Assembly (NCBI GenBank): GCA_945487445.1
Contig: CALYTU010000043.1
Coordinates: forward strand, 1 to 11,075
Reading direction: 5' to 3'
Length of the DNA stretch: 11,075 bases
From: an uncultured Clostridia bacterium
GTDB lineage: Bacteria > Bacillota > Clostridia > Oscillospirales > Oscillospiraceae
In this document: positions 5,127-11,075 of the stretch, in pieces
Position numbering within the stretch: the stretch's first letter is position 1
How the letters are laid out: every line of letters starts with the position of its first letter
Made by a program: the position numbers and the translations under genes
The notes under the pieces: generated by a model
What the model saw: only the letters and a program-made list of their open reading frames with translations
Told to the model about the DNA's origin: nothing
Database searches by the model: none

Positions 5127-6155
5127 TTTTACCTGCTCCGCGTCGATCGTGCGATAGGCCGCCGACTTTTGCAGGCGGTTGCGGACGGCAGCGCTGACGC
5201 CGCCGCCGGTGGGACAGCGGGCAAAAATACGCTGCACCGTTCCGTTGTCCAGTGCCCGCAGGGCGGCGAACAGGCCCGCAGACAGGCTGCCGGGGTCCAA
5301 CGCGCAGCCGTAGGCCGTGGGATTCAGCCCTGCAAAGAGGTCCAGCTCCTCGGTGAAGCAGAGGACCGCGTCCCCCGGCGCAAAGCGGCTCCGGATATAG
5401 CGGGCGGCCGCCTCGGAGGAGCCCTCCACGATCAAAACCTCCGCCTCCGGCGCGTAGTGCTTGTATTTCATTCCCGGGGCGCGAACCACCGCGTCGGCGC
5501 GAATCTCCCCGGTAACGGCTCTGTCAATCACCAGCGCCCCCAGAAGCCGCTCCAGCTCCTCGGGGCCGATGCCGCCGGGACGGAGAAGACGCGGCACGGG
5601 GCCGGTCAGGTCAACAATGGTGGACTCCACGCCCACCCGGCAGGGGCCGCCGTCCACAACGGCGTCGATTTTCCCCTCCATGTCGTGCAGGACGTGGGCC
5701 GCCGTGGTGGTGGAAGGCTTTCCGGACGTATTGGCTGAAGGAGCCGCGATGGGAACGCCAGCCAGACGGATAATTTCCCGCGTGGCGGCGTTGTCGGGGC
5801 AGCGGACGCCAACGGTGTCCAGTCCCGCGGTGGTGGTCTTCGGAACCGTGTCGCGCACCGGCAGGATCATCGTCAGCGGACCCGGCCAGAAGCGCTCCGC
5901 CAGCAACACGGCGGTCTGAGGAACCTCGCGGCAAAAGTCGTAGAGCTGGCTGGCGTCATGGATGTGCAGGATCAGAGGATTGTCCTGGGGACGGCCCTTG
6001 GCGAGAAAGATCTTCCCGACCGCCTCGGGGTCCAACCCGTTTGCGCCTAATCCATATACTGTTTCGGTTGGAATTGCCACCAGACCGCCCTTTTTGATCA
6101 GCTCGGCGGCTCTTTCGAGGTCGTATCCTGTTGTTGATAGCAGTTGCGTTGTCAT
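5115..6155 (-). CDS. sua5: L-threonylcarbamoyladenylate synthase, Sua5 type
   Basis: The enzyme makes threonylcarbamoyl-AMP from threonine, bicarbonate and ATP, the first step of t6A modification at position 37 of ANN-decoding tRNAs. The 346-residue protein has the YrdC/TsaC domain (about 10-200) with KGGLVAIPTETVYGLGANG (22-40), KGRPQDNPL (53-61), GVRCPD (116-121), PSANTSGKPS (139-148) and STIVDLTG (178-185). After the linker APGMKYKHYAPEA (226-238) comes the C-terminal Sua5 domain, so this is the long Sua5 form. The ATG at 6155 is chosen because GAGG lies six bases upstream; the in-frame TTG at 6167 would put that site inside the coding region. It follows prfA by 72 bp, an arrangement common in Firmicutes, although the usual prmC between them is absent. 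Confidence 0.95.
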   Translation of the reverse strand: MTTQLLSTTGYDLERAAELIKKGGLVAIPTETVYGLGANGLDPEAVGKIFLAKGRPQDNPLILHIHDASQLYDFCREVPQTAVLLAERFWPGPLTMILPVRDTVPKTTTAGLDTVGVRCPDNAATREIIRLAGVPIAAPSANTSGKPSTTTAAHVLHDMEGKIDAVVDGGPCRVGVESTIVDLTGPVPRLLRPGGIGPEELERLLGALVIDRAVTGEIRADAVVRAPGMKYKHYAPEAEVLIVEGSSEAAARYIRSRFAPGDAVLCFTEELDLFAGLNPTAYGCALDPGSLSAGLFAALRALDNGTVQRIFARCPTGGGVSAAVRNRLQKSAAYRTIDAEQVKSEK

Positions 6156-6173
6156 ATCATACCTCAAATAAGC

Positions 6174-6236
6174 GAAGAGTGAATCATGATTGAATCCGTC
6201 GCAAAGGACACCTCAACGATTCATTATTCACTCTTC
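6174..6236. repeat. Inverted repeat between prfA and sua5
   Basis: The arms 6174-6189 and 6221-6236 (GAAGAGTGAATCATGA versus its inverted copy) match at 15 of 16 positions around a 31-base loop. The right arm contains the prfA stop codon and the left arm sits just before the sua5 ribosome binding site. Transcription of this spacer would give a hairpin that separates the two reading frames. There is no U-run after it. Confidence 0.6.
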
Positions 6237-6239
6237 ACT
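6219..6239. repeat. Heptamer repeats at the 3' end of prfA
   Basis: Three 7-bp units, ATTCATT, ATTCACT and CTTCACT, read AGTGAAG, AGTGAAT, AATGAAT on the coding strand. The prfA stop codon (6228-6230) is made by the second unit. Confidence 0.6.
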
Positions 6240-7298
6240 TCCCCCGGCCCGCAGCCGTTCCGCTTGGGCGGCATTGGTCAGCGCGTCGATCATTTGATCC
6301 AGATCTCCGTCCATGAAGCCCTGGATGTTGTGCTGGGTCAGGCCGATCCGGTGATCCGTAACCCGGTCCTGGGGAAAGTTGTAGGTGCGAATCTTTTCGT
6401 TCCGCATTCCAGAGCCAACCTGACTCTTCCGGGTGCCGGAAACCTGGGCGTCGAGCTTCTCCTGCGCAATTTCATAGAGCTTGGAAGCCAGCATGTTCAT
6501 GGCCTTTTCCCGGTTTTGAAATTGGCTGCGCTCCTCCTGACAGGCTACGACGATGCCCGTGGGCTTGTGAATCAGGCGGACGGCGGACGAGGTCTTGTTG
6601 ATGTGCTGGCCGCCGGCGCCGGAGGATCGGTAAACCTGCATCTCCACGTCCTCGGGACGGATATTCACCTCGGCAGCCTCCATCTCCGGCAAAACCGCCA
6701 CCGTGGCGGTGGAGGTGTGAATGCGTCCGCCGGACTCCGTTTCGGGGACGCGCTGGACCCGGTGGACACCGGACTCAAACTTCATCCGGGAGAAGGCGCC
6801 GTCTCCATTGATGAGGAAATCCGCCTCCTTGACGCCGCCCAACTCCGTCTCGTTGTAGTTCAAAAGCTCCAGCTGCCAGCCTTTTGCGGCGGCGTACATG
6901 GAATACATGCGGAAGAGGCTGTGGGCGAACAGGGCGCTCTCCTCGCCGCCCACGCCGCCGCGAATCTCCACGATGACGTTCTTGCCGTCATTGGGATCGC
7001 GGGGCAGCAGCAAAAGGCGCAGCCGGTCCTCCAGCTCCGCGGCCTCCTGCTTGGCGGCCTGGTATTCGTCCTGCAAAAAGCTCTTCATCTCGGGCTCCTC
7101 GCCCATCAGCGCGAGCGCTTCCGCCATGTCGGCCTGGGTCCGCTTCCAGCGGCGGAAGGCCGTCACGATCGGTTCCAGATCCCGCTGCTCCTTCAGATAC
7201 TTCGCAGCCAGCTTCGGATCGGCGTAGAAGTCCGGCTGCTCGCTCCGCGCGCAGAGCTCCTCATATTTGTTTTCAATTTGCGTTAACTTTTCTTCCAT
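6228..7298 (-). CDS. prfA: Peptide chain release factor 1 (RF1)
   Basis: RF1 recognises UAA and UAG stop codons and triggers peptide release on the ribosome. The 356-residue protein is full length. It has the N-terminal helical domain, the codon-recognition tripeptide PET (185-187, the RF1 PxT motif rather than the RF2 SPF) within RVQRVPETESGGRIHTS, and the catalytic GGQ (229-231) in SSGAGGQHINKTSSAVR. The ATG at 7298 has AGGAG six bases upstream. It is first in a minus-strand run prfA-sua5-coaE-apeA. The prmC methylase gene that often follows prfA is not in this window. The last codons overlap heptamer repeats, giving the C-terminus AGGSEE. Confidence 0.97.
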   Translation of the reverse strand: MEEKLTQIENKYEELCARSEQPDFYADPKLAAKYLKEQRDLEPIVTAFRRWKRTQADMAEALALMGEEPEMKSFLQDEYQAAKQEAAELEDRLRLLLLPRDPNDGKNVIVEIRGGVGGEESALFAHSLFRMYSMYAAAKGWQLELLNYNETELGGVKEADFLINGDGAFSRMKFESGVHRVQRVPETESGGRIHTSTATVAVLPEMEAAEVNIRPEDVEMQVYRSSGAGGQHINKTSSAVRLIHKPTGIVVACQEERSQFQNREKAMNMLASKLYEIAQEKLDAQVSGTRKSQVGSGMRNEKIRTYNFPQDRVTDHRIGLTQHNIQGFMDGDLDQMIDALTNAAQAERLRAGGSEE

Positions 7299-7330
7299 AC
7301 AGGGCTCCTGTTAATCATTCGACTTCGGCT

Positions 7331-7343
7331 CGCTCATTGAGCG
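7331..7343. repeat. REP-like palindromic core, third copy
   Basis: CGCTCATTGAGCG, the exact reverse complement of the core at 218-230. It is followed by CCCGCCG. It lies about 70 bp beyond the 3' end of the transposase remnant. A degenerate copy in the same orientation, GCTCCCTGAGCGCCC, lies beyond the remnant's other end at 8056-8070. Confidence 0.5.
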
Positions 7344-7669
7344 CCCGCCGTTTCGCTCCGGCCTCCCGTTTTTGCCGTAGGGACGCGAACTGCGTGAAAA
7401 CAACGCATCATGTTATATGACCGGCTTATCGGCAGCGACCCATTTTGATGCGTTATCGGTCTCGTAATTCCATGCGTTCTGATTATCCTCTTCATTTCAG
7501 ATGATATGATCATGAAAACCTTTCTGCCAGACAGGTTCCCCCCATTTTCTGGTCACTGTAGATTTCAGCATTCTGACAATTTGAGATATGGACGGCGGAT
7601 TCTCAATTTCAGTGTGCTCCAGACGCAAAAGCAGGTGAATATGCTCAGGCAGAATTGAGTATATTTCTA

Positions 7670-7677
7670 AAACAAGG
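7670..7677. repeat. Target-site duplication, left copy
   Basis: AAACAAGG directly left of the element; the identical octamer follows it at 7801-7808. Confidence 0.85.
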
Positions 7678-7800
7678 GTATCTGTTCAGTATCCTGTCAT
7701 TTCGAGGCGATTCATCGCCGAGAAATCCGTATTATCTACGCAAAAAGGAACGGATTTCTCACTTCGTTCGAAATGACAGATGGGGCTACTGAATAGATAC
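7678..7800. mobile_element. MITE-like element, 123 bp, with 8-bp target duplication
   Basis: The ends are 14-bp inverted repeats with one mismatch: GTATCTGTTCAGTA (7678-7691) and TACTGAATAGATAC (7787-7800). The perfect direct repeat AAACAAGG flanks it at 7670-7677 and 7801-7808. Inside, GTCATTTCGA (7696-7705) pairs with TCGAAATGAC (7768-7777), and AGAAATCCGT with ACGGATTTCT. One arm also carries a small GGCGATTCATCGCC hairpin. It encodes nothing. The host sequence is a RAYT pseudogene whose frame is restored across the junction when the element and one duplication are removed, which shows that this is a true insertion. The enzyme that moved it is not in the window. Confidence 0.88.
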
Positions 7801-7808
7801 AAACAAGG
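7801..7808. repeat. Target-site duplication, right copy
   Basis: AAACAAGG directly right of the element, identical to 7670-7677. Confidence 0.85.
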
Positions 7809-8111
7809 TTTTAATAATGAGCCTCCATCTCCAGGATAGACTGTTTCACGAGTTCACCCAGAGCAAACAGGACCGTGAAAGGCGGAGATGCCTGTGCCTC
7901 CACATTCCCGAATACCGGTCCACGTCTATCCGCGCAGACAGTCAGCAATACAACGCAAGGCTGGCTGTAGTCGAAATTCTTCAGCCTGTTTTGTTTTCGT
8001 TTGGGAAGTCATCCCATGTATGCGGCCTCATGCGTTCCGAATGGGGCCAGTGGTTGCTCCCTGAGCGCCCCTGCGACGGCGTGCTTGAGCGCATAGCCAA
8101 CAATCGGATAT

Positions 8112-8141
8112 ATTATAACATAAACAGAAATCAACTTGCAA
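8112..8141 (-). promoter_or_regulatory. Sigma-70-type promoter, leftward
   Basis: On the minus strand TTGCAA (8136-8141) and a perfect TATAAT (8112-8117) are 18 bp apart in an AT-rich pocket of otherwise GC-rich DNA, immediately after the alaX stop. It reads into the transposase remnant and, some 800 bases on, prfA. It may have been the transposase promoter or may now supply prfA with a long leader. Activity is inferred from sequence only. Confidence 0.55.
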
Positions 8142-9284
8142 TCATTTTCCGAAATATTCTTCGATTTCAACCCGTTTCGCAGCAACGCGGCCCTGTGCGA
8201 AATCGGGCTTGCCCCCGCCGCGGCCGTTCAGGGCGGCGTTCAGGTCTTTGATGCAGCCGCGCAGATCTGCCCCCTCCTGGCCGATGGCATAGGCCCACCC
8301 CTCGGCGTCGCTGCCGGAAAAGACCGCGCAGCGCCCGCCGCAGACCGCCATGATCTCCACGCACAGCCGACGCAGGGAATCCGGGCTCAGCCCCTCCTCA
8401 AAGCGAATCACGGCCCCGGCGTCCTGAAGGGATTCGGCAAGACAGGCGAAGCAGCGTCCCTCCCAGAGGGCCTTGTCCTGCCTGGCCTGGGCCAGCTCAC
8501 TCTGGACGCGCTCCACCGCCCTGGCTGTTTCGAGGGGCTTGGCGGAGAGCAAACCGGAAACGGTCCGGTTCTGGACGGTGACGGCAGCCAGATAGTCATA
8601 GGCCCGCTTGCCGCAGACCAGCTCCACCCGGACGCCCTGATGGAACTTGACCGCCGAAAGGAGTTTCACAATGCCGACTTCTCCCGTCCTCGCCACATGC
8701 GTTCCGCAGCAGGCGCAGAGATCCACCCCGGGAAATTCCACCAGCCGCAGCCGCCCGTCGATGGCTTTTTTGCTTCGGTAGTCCTCGGGGCAGACGGCCT
8801 CGCTGTCGTAATACCGCACGCAGGTCTCCCGGTTCGCCCAGATTGCCTCGTTGACCAGGGCCTCCACCCGGGCGAGGTCCTCCATGGTAAGCAGACCTGA
8901 GAAGTCAATGGTCACGAGGTCGGACCCGACATGGAATCCCACGTTCTCATACCCGTAAAGCCGATGGACCGTGCCGGAAACCAGATGTTCCCCGGAGTGC
9001 TGCTGCATGAGGTCGAAGCGCCTGGCCCAGTCGATTGTCCCGGTGACAGCGCCGGAGAGTGGTGCGTCCACGGTGTGGAGCACGACGCCTTCCCGCTGGT
9101 GAACATCCAAGACCCGGGCACAGCCCAGGGTCCCCAGGTCGCAAGGCTGGCCCCCACCCTCGGGATAGAAGGCCGTACGGTCCAGGACCACGGCGAAAGC
9201 GCCATTTACAGGCTCGCACGAGAGGACGGAAGCAGTGAATTCCTTCAGATAGACGTCGGTTTCGTAGAGTTTTTGTGTCAGCAT
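8142..9284 (-). CDS. alaX: Alanyl-tRNA editing protein AlaX (long form with DHHA1 domain)
   Basis: AlaX proteins hydrolyse Ser- or Gly-tRNA(Ala) in trans, backing up the editing site of alanyl-tRNA synthetase. The 380-residue protein starts with an AlaRS second-additional-domain-like region containing TAFYPEGGGQPCDLG (37-51). The zinc-binding editing core follows, with HSGEH (H96, H100) and CCGTHVARTGEVG (C192, H196). The C-terminal DHHA1-like domain ends in GRGGGKPDFAQGRV (354-367). This order and length fit the long AlaX class; there is no aminoacylation domain. The ATG at 9284 has AGGTG five bases upstream. The GNAT gene lies 36 bp upstream on the same strand, so the two may share a transcript. 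Confidence 0.92.
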   Translation of the reverse strand: MLTQKLYETDVYLKEFTASVLSCEPVNGAFAVVLDRTAFYPEGGGQPCDLGTLGCARVLDVHQREGVVLHTVDAPLSGAVTGTIDWARRFDLMQQHSGEHLVSGTVHRLYGYENVGFHVGSDLVTIDFSGLLTMEDLARVEALVNEAIWANRETCVRYYDSEAVCPEDYRSKKAIDGRLRLVEFPGVDLCACCGTHVARTGEVGIVKLLSAVKFHQGVRVELVCGKRAYDYLAAVTVQNRTVSGLLSAKPLETARAVERVQSELAQARQDKALWEGRCFACLAESLQDAGAVIRFEEGLSPDSLRRLCVEIMAVCGGRCAVFSGSDAEGWAYAIGQEGADLRGCIKDLNAALNGRGGGKPDFAQGRVAAKRVEIEEYFGK

Positions 9285-9320
9285 AGTATCACCTTTATCG
9301 TGTGTAAATTCGAATTGGTT

Positions 9321-9764
9321 TTATAGAGGCCTTTGCAAATACACCATATCTACAAGGTGTACACCACACTCATATATCGGGTGATCATAATGATCCGTAA
9401 AGAAATTTGGCACGATATACGAGCGTACAAAGCCACATTTTTCATAAAAGGGTATCGTCAATGGGCTGTCGCCGGTTCCCACTTGCAGTATCGAAAATTG
9501 TCCACGGTATTTTTCAACAAGAAATTCAATCAGTGCTTTGGCATAGCCTTTTCGCTGAAATGGGGGAACTGTAGCAATATTCTTAATTTCAAGTATTCCA
9601 GTACCTTCATCCGTTACGACACACTCGCATTTCACTCCGTCATCATCGAGAACATACATTTTACCTTTATAGAGATAACGGTCAACCATATCTTCCTGCT
9701 CATCCGCCAATAGGAGCAAATCAAGATATTGTTTTTTGTTTTCTGTAACTTCTACAATTCTCAT
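9321..9764 (-). CDS. GNAT family N-acetyltransferase
   Basis: The 147-residue protein is a single GNAT domain that would transfer an acetyl group from acetyl-CoA to an amine; the acceptor is unknown. The acetyl-CoA binding motif A is visible as IKNIATVPPFQRKGYAKALI (60-79, with Q70-R-K-G-Y-A75), and motif B as SPLTIPFYEKCGF (100-112). The C-terminal NFFTDHYDHPIYECG segment is typical of one uncharacterised Firmicutes subgroup. The ATG at 9764 has AGGTG six bases upstream; the TTG one codon earlier is less well placed. The gene is clearly more AT-rich than its neighbours, which suggests separate acquisition. It lies divergently from the plus-strand pair with an 85-bp gap. Confidence 0.88.
   Translation of the reverse strand: MRIVEVTENKKQYLDLLLLADEQEDMVDRYLYKGKMYVLDDDGVKCECVVTDEGTGILEIKNIATVPPFQRKGYAKALIEFLVEKYRGQFSILQVGTGDSPLTIPFYEKCGFVRSYIVPNFFTDHYDHPIYECGVHLVDMVYLQRPL
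9729..9758 (+). promoter_or_regulatory. Candidate promoter for the Cys-motif/radical SAM pair
   Basis: TTGTTT (9729-9734) and TACAAT (9753-9758) are 18 bp apart on the plus strand, overlapping the 5' end of the divergent GNAT gene. A transcript starting near 9765 would have a leader of about 85 bases that includes a small CCCGA/TCGGG hairpin (9781-9794). The AT-rich setting gives chance matches easily, so this is tentative. Confidence 0.3.
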
Positions 9765-9849
9765 CAATCACACCTGCAAACCCGATTTTTCGGGAACTTT
9801 TCTGGCGCAGCGCCGTCATAAGGACAGATTATCAAAGGAGGCAAGAACC

Positions 9850-10413
9850 GTGAAGGGAAAGAACAAATGCAAGCTTCTCAAGGAGATTCGGCAGCGGATC
9901 GCGGACGAAAATGACATTCCCTATGTGACCCGGGAATGCACCTACCAGGGCGAATGCAGGGGGACCTGCCCCAAATGCGAGGCGGAGCTTCGGTATCTGG
10001 AGCGGGAGCTGGAAAAGCGTCAGCGTCTCGGAAAGGCTGTGGCCGTGGCCGCCGTGGCGGCGGGGTTGAGCCTGTCCCTCTCCGCCTGCGCGGCGAAGGG
10101 CGTTTCCGCGCCGGGGTCCGGCGGCACCGCCGCCCCCACGCTCCCGGAGCCGGATAACGGCTTCGGCGTCAACGGGGACGATCCCCTGTTCTCCGGCCTC
10201 GGGTCGGGAGGAGATGTAATCAAGGGTTCGATTGAAGCGCCAACCGAGGAGCCGATACTCTATGGGGAGATGGATGCGTCTCAAACTGAGGAATCGACGG
10301 AGTTCATCGAGCTGGCAGGGGATGTAGTCATGCTTCCCGACGGACCGGGGATCTGGGATGAGGAAAATGAACTGCCCACGGTACCCGAGACGCCGGAAGA
10401 CCTGACAGATTAA
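9850..10413 (+). CDS. Four-cysteine motif protein with internal lipobox, radical SAM partner
   Basis: The start is GTG at 9850, with AAAGGAGG eight bases upstream. The 187-residue product has a charged N-terminal domain (1-60) with KCKLLKEIRQRIADENDIPY and the spaced cysteines C30-x5-C36-x3-C40-x2-C43 (CTYQGECRGTCPKC), which could hold a metal or Fe-S cluster. A hydrophobic segment (60-79) follows and ends in the lipobox LSAC (77-80). The remaining 107 residues are low-complexity, rich in Gly, Pro, Glu and Asp, and lack Lys after residue 125. I recall this N-terminal domain from many gut Firmicutes, next to the same radical SAM gene, but know of no assigned function. A lipobox behind an 80-residue leader is unusual. 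The radical SAM gene starts four bases after the stop, so translation is probably coupled. Confidence 0.8.
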   Translation: MKGKNKCKLLKEIRQRIADENDIPYVTRECTYQGECRGTCPKCEAELRYLERELEKRQRLGKAVAVAAVAAGLSLSLSACAAKGVSAPGSGGTAAPTLPEPDNGFGVNGDDPLFSGLGSGGDVIKGSIEAPTEEPILYGEMDASQTEESTEFIELAGDVVMLPDGPGIWDEENELPTVPETPEDLTD

Positions 10414-10417
10414 GCCC

Positions 10418-11029
10418 ATGATTACGCCAACCTATCCGCTTTTGACGATTTCCCGGCACCGGATGGAGGTGGACGGCGAAGGCGTCACGTCGCTGGTGGC
10501 AGGCAGCGGGTGTCCCCTATCCTGCGTCTATTGTATCAACAAAACCGCGCTTTGCCAACCCCCGACTTATGTCACAGCGGAAGAATTATTGGAAAAAACG
10601 CGTTGTGACGACCTCTATTTCCGGGCCACAGGCGGCGGACTGACCTTTGGCGGAGGAGAGAGCCTGCTGCACATGGATTTCTATGAACGGCTTCGGCCCC
10701 TCTGCCCGGACTGGCGCTTCACCGCCGAGACCAGCCTGTACGTTTTGCCGGAGCTGGTCAGGCGGGCGACTGCGGTCTTCGACGCCTTCATCGTGGACGT
10801 CAAGACTCTGGACCCGGCAATCTACGAGCGCTACACCGGCAGGGCCCCGGGGCCGGTCTGGCAGAACCTGGAATACCTGGTCCGCACCCTTGGCCCGGAG
10901 CCCATCCACGTCCGCGTCCCGCTGATCCCCGGCTATAACGATGCGGCGGACCGGGACAAAACCGAAGCCGCCCTGCGGAAGCTGGGGCTGACGAGGATCG
11001 AGCAATTTTCTTATGTGGTGCGTGGATAG
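10418..11029 (+). CDS. Radical SAM protein, PFL-activase-like, short form
   Basis: The 203-residue protein has the radical SAM cluster motif GCPLSCVYC (C32-x3-C36-x2-C39), which holds a [4Fe-4S] cluster that cleaves S-adenosylmethionine. GGGLTFGGGES (72-82, the SAM-amine GGE motif), ETSLYV (104-109), DVKTLDPAIYERYTG (127-141) and RVPLIPGYN (165-173) follow in the order seen in pyruvate formate-lyase activating enzymes. It is shorter than PflA (about 245 residues) and has no ferredoxin-like or SPASM extension. No glycyl radical enzyme lies in the window, so the substrate is unknown; the adjacent Cys-motif protein is the obvious candidate partner. Its own ribosome binding site is weak, and it begins four bases after the upstream stop. 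The end looks natural. Confidence 0.88.
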   Translation: MITPTYPLLTISRHRMEVDGEGVTSLVAGSGCPLSCVYCINKTALCQPPTYVTAEELLEKTRCDDLYFRATGGGLTFGGGESLLHMDFYERLRPLCPDWRFTAETSLYVLPELVRRATAVFDAFIVDVKTLDPAIYERYTGRAPGPVWQNLEYLVRTLGPEPIHVRVPLIPGYNDAADRDKTEAALRKLGLTRIEQFSYVVRG

Positions 11030-11056
11030 ACAGATTTGGATTTGTATCAATGCAGC

Positions 11057-11073
11057 GCGGGCAATCTGCCCGC
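11057..11073 (+). repeat. Hairpin after the radical SAM gene
   Basis: GCGGGCA (11057-11063) and TGCCCGC (11067-11073) are perfect arms around ATC; flanking bases continue to the window edge, so the stem may be longer. It lies 28 bases beyond the stop and could be part of a terminator whose T-run is outside the window, or a REP-like palindrome of the same stem-ATC-stem form as 3860-3878. Confidence 0.5.
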
Positions 11074-11075
11074 CC

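Larger units (their letters stand above)
7413..8017 (-). pseudogene. REP-associated tyrosine transposase (RAYT, Y1/HUH family), decayed and interrupted
   Basis: Reading the minus strand from 8008 gives LPKRKQNRLKNFDYSQP and a LTVCADRR block, the typical RAYT N-terminus. It stops in frame at TAA 7811-7813 and then meets the MITE. On the far side the same frame continues NLVLEIYSILPEHIHLLLRL, with the HUH-type HIH pair, then SISQIVRMLKSTVTRKW, PVWQKGFHDHII, an in-frame TGA (7497-7499) where an Arg codon is usual, NEEDNQNAWNYETDNASKW and a final TAA at 7413-7415. Without the insert it would be about 154 residues, close to normal. Live family members nick and join single-stranded DNA at REP palindromes by means of a catalytic tyrosine. 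Two internal stops and the insertion make this copy dead. A further TGA at 8009-8011 means the original start is uncertain. Confidence 0.85.
7299..8141. other. Spacer holding a dead transposase and a MITE
   Basis: This 843-bp gap between alaX and prfA holds no intact gene. Most of it is explained by a decayed RAYT transposase (7413-8017) split by a MITE-like element (7678-7800), with REP-like palindromes on both sides. A promoter-like sequence lies at its alaX end. The roughly 115 bases directly before prfA include a REP-like core and GC-rich sequence with no obvious promoter. Confidence 0.75.

Noticed and set aside
6186..7286. Plus-strand open frame (366 codons) opposite prfA
   Set aside because: Antisense shadow of a full-length RF1 gene.
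7817..8251. Plus-strand open frame (144 codons) across the alaX-prfA spacer
   Set aside because: It is antisense to the transposase remnant and runs into the end of alaX; no ribosome binding site or recognisable protein.
8136..9326. Plus-strand open frames opposite alaX
   Set aside because: The minus-strand AlaX protein has its zinc motifs and DHHA1 domain intact; the opposite frames show no protein signature.
9781..9794. CCCGA-TTTT-TCGGG hairpin as an intrinsic terminator
   Set aside because: The stem has only five pairs, the following bases AACTTTTC are not a clean T-run, and it lies in a divergent promoter region where a terminator is not needed.

Overview
The window looks like chromosome of a moderately high-GC gut-type Clostridia, probably Oscillospiraceae/Ruminococcaceae. 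The grounds are strong GGAGG-type ribosome binding sites, Clostridia-like versions of RF1, Sua5, CoaE and M18 aminopeptidase, and intergenic DNA full of short palindromes and heptamer repeats. The family-level placement is an inference from recognised protein styles; no search was run.

Layout. Nine intact genes lie on the minus strand, read from right to left. They are a GNAT acetyltransferase (9764-9321), an AlaX-type alanyl-tRNA editing protein (9284-8142), prfA (7298-6228), a Sua5-type threonylcarbamoyl-AMP synthase (6155-5115), coaE (4736-3888), an M18 aminopeptidase apeA (3834-2440), a membrane-anchored protein of four 22-residue helical repeats (2447-1983), a TIGR00300/LOR-SDH-family protein resembling archaeal-type ornithine cyclodeaminase (1611-508), and a small glycine-zipper membrane protein (472-251). 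Two genes on the plus strand start divergently from the GNAT gene. They encode a protein with an N-terminal four-cysteine motif and an internal lipobox (9850-10413) and a short radical SAM protein of the PFL-activase type (10418-11029). Several minus-strand genes are translation-quality housekeeping functions: AlaX clears mischarged Ala-tRNA, RF1 terminates, and Sua5 begins t6A synthesis.

The gaps carry the less ordinary content. Between alaX and prfA lies a decayed REP-associated tyrosine transposase (RAYT, Y1/HUH family; about 8017-7413) that no intact reading frame reveals. It is split by a 123-bp MITE-like element (7678-7800) with 14-bp terminal inverted repeats and a perfect 8-bp target duplication. 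Removing the element and one duplication copy restores the transposase reading frame across the junction. An internal palindrome of this element recurs alone at 1842-1921, and a related sequence (CATTCTGARCGAAGCGAAGAATCCG type) has invaded coaE, adding an in-frame block of roughly 85 residues. Short REP-like palindromes (core CGCTCAATGAGCG) recur near 218, 4838 and 7331, and degenerate ones flank the transposase remnant. Heptamer tandem repeats form the 3' ends of prfA and sua5.

The best candidates for something undescribed are the Cys-motif lipoprotein/radical SAM pair, the repeat-expanded CoaE, and a 113-bp structure closed by a 21-bp inverted repeat immediately upstream of the TIGR00300 gene. 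No rRNA, tRNA, CRISPR array or convincing U-tract terminator was seen.
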